A DNA stretch of 64,000 bases, from assembly GCF_028453695.1 (NCBI RefSeq), contig NC_135778.1, positions 11,344,244 to 11,408,243 on the forward strand, written 5' to 3'. This DNA comes from Augochlora pura. Its lineage: Eukaryota; Arthropoda; Insecta; Hymenoptera; Halictidae. A model generated the notes under the pieces. The model did not search any database and was not told the origin of the DNA. It saw nothing but the letters and a program-made list of their open reading frames with translations. Of the stretch, positions 59,279 to 64,000 are shown piece by piece (the first letter of the stretch is position 1; every line of letters starts with the position of its first letter). The position numbers and the translations under genes were made by a program.

Positions 59279-60742
59279 GAAATTTAAACTCGTTAGCGAG
59301 AATCGACTATTCTCTATACCTCATTCGTATAGTCCTCCGGTCATCTACGAAAATTAAAATCATTTGGCAAAGTTTTCGCATGGTAAAATACGTAAGCAAG
59401 GTAAAATAAAATGGACTTGGTTTCTCGTTCATGTGGATACTCACGTATAAAGCCCGATGAGTTCATTCTGTATCTCTATATCATCTCCTGTTATCTTCCT
59501 AAATGTTGAAGGGATCTTTGAATGGAGAATCTACTATAGTTCACAGTTGAAATAAGGTATGCGAAATACTCGGTTCACATTAATAGGCCTAGATTCTTGA
59601 ACTATCGATAACGTTGCGCACGACACTTAAATAGTTACGAAATCTCATGGAACTCGTTATAATAACTTACATATGATTATACCTTATCAATTACATCATT
59701 ATAACAATCATATCAATTACAAACAATATAATAATTAACAAATTCCCGAACTGAATATTCGTAATATTAATGAATCGCAATCGATTCGAACGCAACTTTA
59801 AGTCGTTCTATAAATAAATTGAAAGCTGTAATTGTTAGTTATAGGAGAGGAAAAATGAATAGCACGTGAAGACATGAATTTTCATTGAAATATGTAATAT
59901 CATTTCATTTGACTGTTCGATACAAATAGGTTTTATCGTTGTGCTTCCCGCATACTTGAACTTACAACGTGTACTTCCGCTTTTACGAGACATACATATA
60001 AGATACATGAATAGAATTATCTTTCACAAGACTTAGATTACCGGCAGTAATGTTTAAATGGTAGTTCGCGTTCAGAGAGAGACTGATCGAAGCGAAAATA
60101 ATGTGGCAGCAACCGAATATTAGTTTGGTTTATCAGCAACAAGATACAATCGCGTGGCAACCATAATAGAATAAGAAATAAAAAGTGGTGCGATCAATAT
60201 TTCTTCATACAAAATCCTTTTTACAGACGTTACGCACGTCGCGTTGAACGTAGAAGGTACACTTTAATCGTTACAGAGTGCCATAAATGACTAGTTTGCA
60301 TTCTACGCCGTAATACTGTACAGGGTTTTTCTTTTAAAAATATTGATTTACAATAAATTAAGGAAATCATGTTCTGTTGTTCGTATTTAATACCGATGCT
60401 TAACGGAAGGACGACCGATTCGAATACTATAAAGAATCCCAGAAGTACACTTTACAAATATCTCATCGAATTGTTAGCACGCAATGAAACACTGACTTTT
60501 CGTAGAAATTTCGTTTCGCAGTTTAAAAGATACACATTCGATGACGACGCCCTGTACACATACGTGGCTATCGAGTAACATGTATACTTTTTTGTTTTAA
60601 TGATTTGTCCCTTAAATTGTCACCTGTATAATACAAATAGTTCCTAGATCGTTGTACATTGGTGTATTACCAGTCCTCGCCTATGTGAAATTTAATTACA
60701 TCCTTTCGTTCGCATTCTTAGTCGCTAATTAAAATATAAATA

Positions 60743-60791
60743 CCTATATATTTATATATTTATATATATATATTTATATATTTATATATTC
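60743..60791. repeat. TATATATTTA microsatellite
   Basis: About five copies of a TATATATTTA-type unit. A simple repeat. Confidence 0.85.
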
Positions 60792-60977
60792 CTTTACATA
60801 GTCTACTTATGTCGATTTTGTTTAAGCTTTATTAGCCATAGACAATCTGCTTGATATTTACAGAGATTAGATACAAAATTATAAACAGTTCTTAGTACAA
60901 AATAATTTTATGACTATAACGATTAAGGTTCAATAGCGTAGAGCAGGCTTAGGCAACCTTTCACGGCCTATCGACGA

Positions 60978-61050
60978 TTTCTCTCTCTCTCTCTCTTTCT
61001 CTCTATGTCTCCCACTCTTTCTTTCTTCCTCTCTCTTTCTCTCTCTCACT
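60978..61050. repeat. CT-rich pyrimidine tract
   Basis: Run of CTCTCT and CTTTCT units over about 70 bases with few purines. A simple repeat; strand asymmetry could allow triplex structure. Confidence 0.8.
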
Positions 61051-63907
61051 CCTGTTTCCTTTTGTCTTTTAACTTTTTAAAGACCTGTTCGACAATAATC
61101 ATCTGGAAGAAAGATTAATTTTTTTTACCGGTTTCAGGAATGTAATATTTACAAATTCATTGGTTGCCAAAGATCATTAGCAATCGCTAGCGTTCAGCAT
61201 CACGATTCCATTTAAATCGATGGTCATCGGTGAACTAAACTATAATAATGACGATATTTCATTCGATATTTAACGAAACATCTAAAAATTCCTTACTCGC
61301 TTCTACGAAACAATTAATACGAACGAAGGAACGCTTTCAAAATCGATCTTTTAGTATCTCGTTTAGACAACAATGAAATCTTCACTACACGAAATATAAT
61401 TAATAATGATAAAATATTTTCAAATTTTATTCAATTCATCTGTGTTCTTGCGCCCGGCTTTCTCGTTGAAGTCCATCCGCTAATTATTAGGTCATTAAGT
61501 ATGAATTGCATACTTTGCTCTATAATTTTACTATAAAATCCATGCATCTCATACTCAATAACTGAATAACACGATATAAAACGAGTGACAAACAGATAAT
61601 GATCACAAGTTAATGTAATTCTGTAAATCTTCAAAGACTCGTTTAAAAGAATCTATCATATATCAACATTATCAATTACTAAATCATATTTAGATTACAA
61701 GATCAGACAGCAGCCAAGAAATTGTAGTAAAATGAAATGATTTATAAACAACTTGAAGCGAATAATACTGACGATTTCGTGTAGCGAAACGTTTGCCACG
61801 CTAGATTCAGCCTGCGGATTGTACAAACATGTGGCAAAAAGAAATGTAGTTGATATAAAATAAAATAAGATATGTTCAACCTACTAGAATTATTAAACGT
61901 GGAAATATAATTTAATTTAACTTATGCATTCTAGGATTGACGTAGAAGATTTCTCTTTTGCTTAAAGGTCCACAGTCTAATTATACTATACCGAGTTTCC
62001 GATTATTAATATATTAATTTCTTACACCGAAAGGAAACGACTATTTGATAGAATAAACGAACGTCAAACATCGCGGCAGTGGATATGCCGCAATGAAAAA
62101 GCCAGAGATTGCCCGTGCCTGAATAGAAGATACAGCTAGGTGAGCTCTCTACAGTCTTCCGCGATTATCTCTAGATTTCTCTCAATTCCACATTAGGTTA
62201 ACAATCGGGTGTATCAGAAATCAGATTCTAGAAATCTGTAGAACAACAAAGATCGCCAAAAAGTAGAGTTATATTTTCCGCTTAAAAACAAGTCGAATCC
62301 CTGGGACGGTCGTTTTACATAGAGCGGTTTAATAGCCGTGACGAAAATTTAAGCTACGATCCTGAAAACTGCTTACAACAATAATCGAATTAATATAGAG
62401 CGTTTAGAAGAGACATCGCCAGTGCAATTTCTTTTAAATTATTATACGACCATTCTTTATTTGTTCACAGTGATATGCATTTCCAAGATTTTCAGTGAGT
62501 CCTCTTAAACATGTTCGTTTTTTTTTCAATTTTATCTTTTAAAAACCAATGCTTACCTACATACATGTACTTTTATTTACAAGAATCAAGGGCTCTTAAT
62601 AGTTCTTTTTACCTAGAATGGAGAAACATCAATTGTCATAGAATTCGATGAAAAGCGGCACACGTTAATTAATAATTTTCTCCAGAATCGTCTACTAATA
62701 TTCTCTATCGTGTAAACAATAAAGAATTTTCACAATGTTTAAGATAGTCTTCTCGAGAAAATGTTGAATGTAGACGAAACTAAGCCTTGGTATTAATAAC
62801 TTTTGCTTCCGTTTAATTATTTATCGCGCTCAACTTTCTCCGCGAAACATTGGCAAAAATTGTTCTACGAAATTAAGTATCGTGTAGGTATAGATTTAAA
62901 ATATGAATCACAAACATTGCCACGAATCAGGATCATTTGTTTTACACAGAAATTTCTATATGAAAAATTCCGATCACCACGCGTCATGTAAAACGCACGC
63001 GATCGCGGTACGGTCAGGTCTAAATTGCAAGCGAACTGTTCGCGAAACTTGGCGTAGATGTTCGTGAAACACTAATCGAACGGTGCCGGAATGAAACGGC
63101 ACACAGTGGTCCGGTTTGAAGAATTCGATGATGTTTGACGAAAATGTCAACTTTTCTGTATTCATAATTATTCCATTTGTATTGCTTTATGAAGGTATAT
63201 GGATCTCAGAAATGAAGAAATTAATGAAGTTGAATAAATATTTTAGTGACTGTGTATATTCAAAATTGAGCATTTTGAGAGTAAAATATTTCGACTGATG
63301 CAGCTACTTATCTTCTTCAAGATGCTCTGTTTCTTTATGTTATAAAGATTATACCTCCATAATAAGAAATCATATATATCTTGAATTATTGCTGATATAA
63401 TATACTAAAGATATAATATATTAAATATATTAAAAAAGTAACACTGACGATACGTGACAAATATAAAAAATTCCTTATACTTGACAGAGGATAACATTTG
63501 AACTACAATAGTTATCGAGTTCTAGCGGAGACGAATATTTTCTATACAGCTTGCTTTATGCAACTGTAAAATGATCATATCCCTATAAAAACCAATTTGG
63601 AAATTGTAATTGTTTAAATACGACCGTCTCACACGTAGCTCGCGGGCGCGGTCGACCACGGGTATTCCATAAAACATTAAACATACAAAATACATATGAT
63701 ATACTAAATATGATGAAGTATGAAATACATATTTATAAAGTAAAAAATAGTATGTATAATTACATTTAAACAATTCACATTTAAATGGAAAATGGCAATT
63801 AAAACGTTACTATTTTTTAATTAATTTTAGTGAAAATTTCATTGAAATATCTCTACAGATTAAAAAGTTGTAACAACTTGTCATTAAATTCTCCAAACCG
63901 GACCAAC

Positions 63908-63985
63908 ATGGCGGCCAGTTTCACTGTCGCCGGCATTTCTCGCAGTGTCAATACTACTCGTGACAGCACCAACATGGAAGATTGA
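63908..63985 (+). other. Start-like segment with ATGGCGG motif at the window edge
   Basis: CCAACATGGCGGCCAG opens a 25-residue frame (MAASFTVAGISRSVNTTRDS and five more residues) closed by a stop. On the other strand a frame with several ATGs covers the same bases. The local GC rise and the ATGGCGGC motif suggest a promoter or first exon of a gene outside the window. Too little sequence to decide the strand. Confidence 0.2.
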
Positions 63986-64000
63986 ACGATCCCGGAAGCC

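Larger units (their letters stand above)
59279..63907. other. Gene-poor AT-rich region
   Basis: 4.6 kb without a supported gene; open frames are short and unassigned (for instance 60369-60578 plus). Contains two simple repeats listed separately and a CpG-richer patch at about 62,990-63,130. It may be an intron or untranslated region of a gene beyond the window. Confidence 0.5.

Noticed and set aside
1..64000. CRISPR arrays, tRNA or rRNA genes, prokaryotic operons
   Set aside because: No regularly spaced direct repeats with unique spacers, no tRNA A/B-box pair seen by eye, and gene structure is plainly eukaryotic with introns.

Overview
The window looks like nuclear DNA of an insect, most likely a hymenopteran. 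Fifteen protein-coding genes can be reconstructed: thirteen are split by mostly short GT-AG introns (about 60-120 bases) and two are single-exon. Their proteins match animal families, several best known from flies (archipelago, halfway-like, Vps4, mRpS35). Intergenic DNA is AT-rich with TA microsatellites. The first roughly 10 kb is clearly richer in G+C and CpG than the rest. I see no rRNA, tRNA, CRISPR array, operon or prokaryotic signal. The order assignment is inference. Exon borders were placed by hand from splice sites, reading phase and family alignment, and are good to about 1-3 bases where phases agree.

Layout. 1-10 kb, all on the minus strand: a SKAP-type PH-domain adaptor (its 3' end is outside the window), a pyruvate dehydrogenase E1-alpha, and an NSUN7-like RNA methyltransferase relative that has lost its catalytic Thr-Cys motif. 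10.9-23.2 kb: parvin (-) head-to-head with mitoribosomal protein S35 (+); an intronless kinesin-8 (-) head-to-head with pyruvate dehydrogenase phosphatase (+); then Vps4 (-). 25.3-38.6 kb: archipelago/Fbw7 (+), the diphthamide J-protein Dph4 (-), and ENOX (-) head-to-head with NAT9 (+). 39.9-56.0 kb: an Mpv17/PMP22-family membrane protein (+), the ArfGAP centaurin-alpha/ADAP (-), a leucine-rich-repeat membrane protein resembling halfway (+), and the DEAD-box helicase DDX52/Rok1 (-). 56-64 kb holds no intact gene that I recognise. It contains a terminal-inverted-repeat element copy, a duplicated block with 15-base minisatellites, a broken Bel/Pao reverse-transcriptase piece, a short copia-like piece and simple repeats.

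How the genes relate. Most are unconnected housekeeping genes sharing compact, often bidirectional, intergenic gaps. One functional pair stands out: E1-alpha of pyruvate dehydrogenase and the phosphatase that reactivates it lie about 14 kb apart, and both E1-alpha regulatory serines are present. Several other products are mitochondrial (mRpS35, probably the Mpv17-like protein) or act at actin and adhesion sites (parvin, SKAP). The strongest follow-up items are the catalytically depleted NSUN7 relative, a family of 0.6-0.7 kb inverted-repeat elements found only upstream of genes, and the 15-base TAACGCCTTAATAAN minisatellite inside a 0.3 kb tandem duplication.
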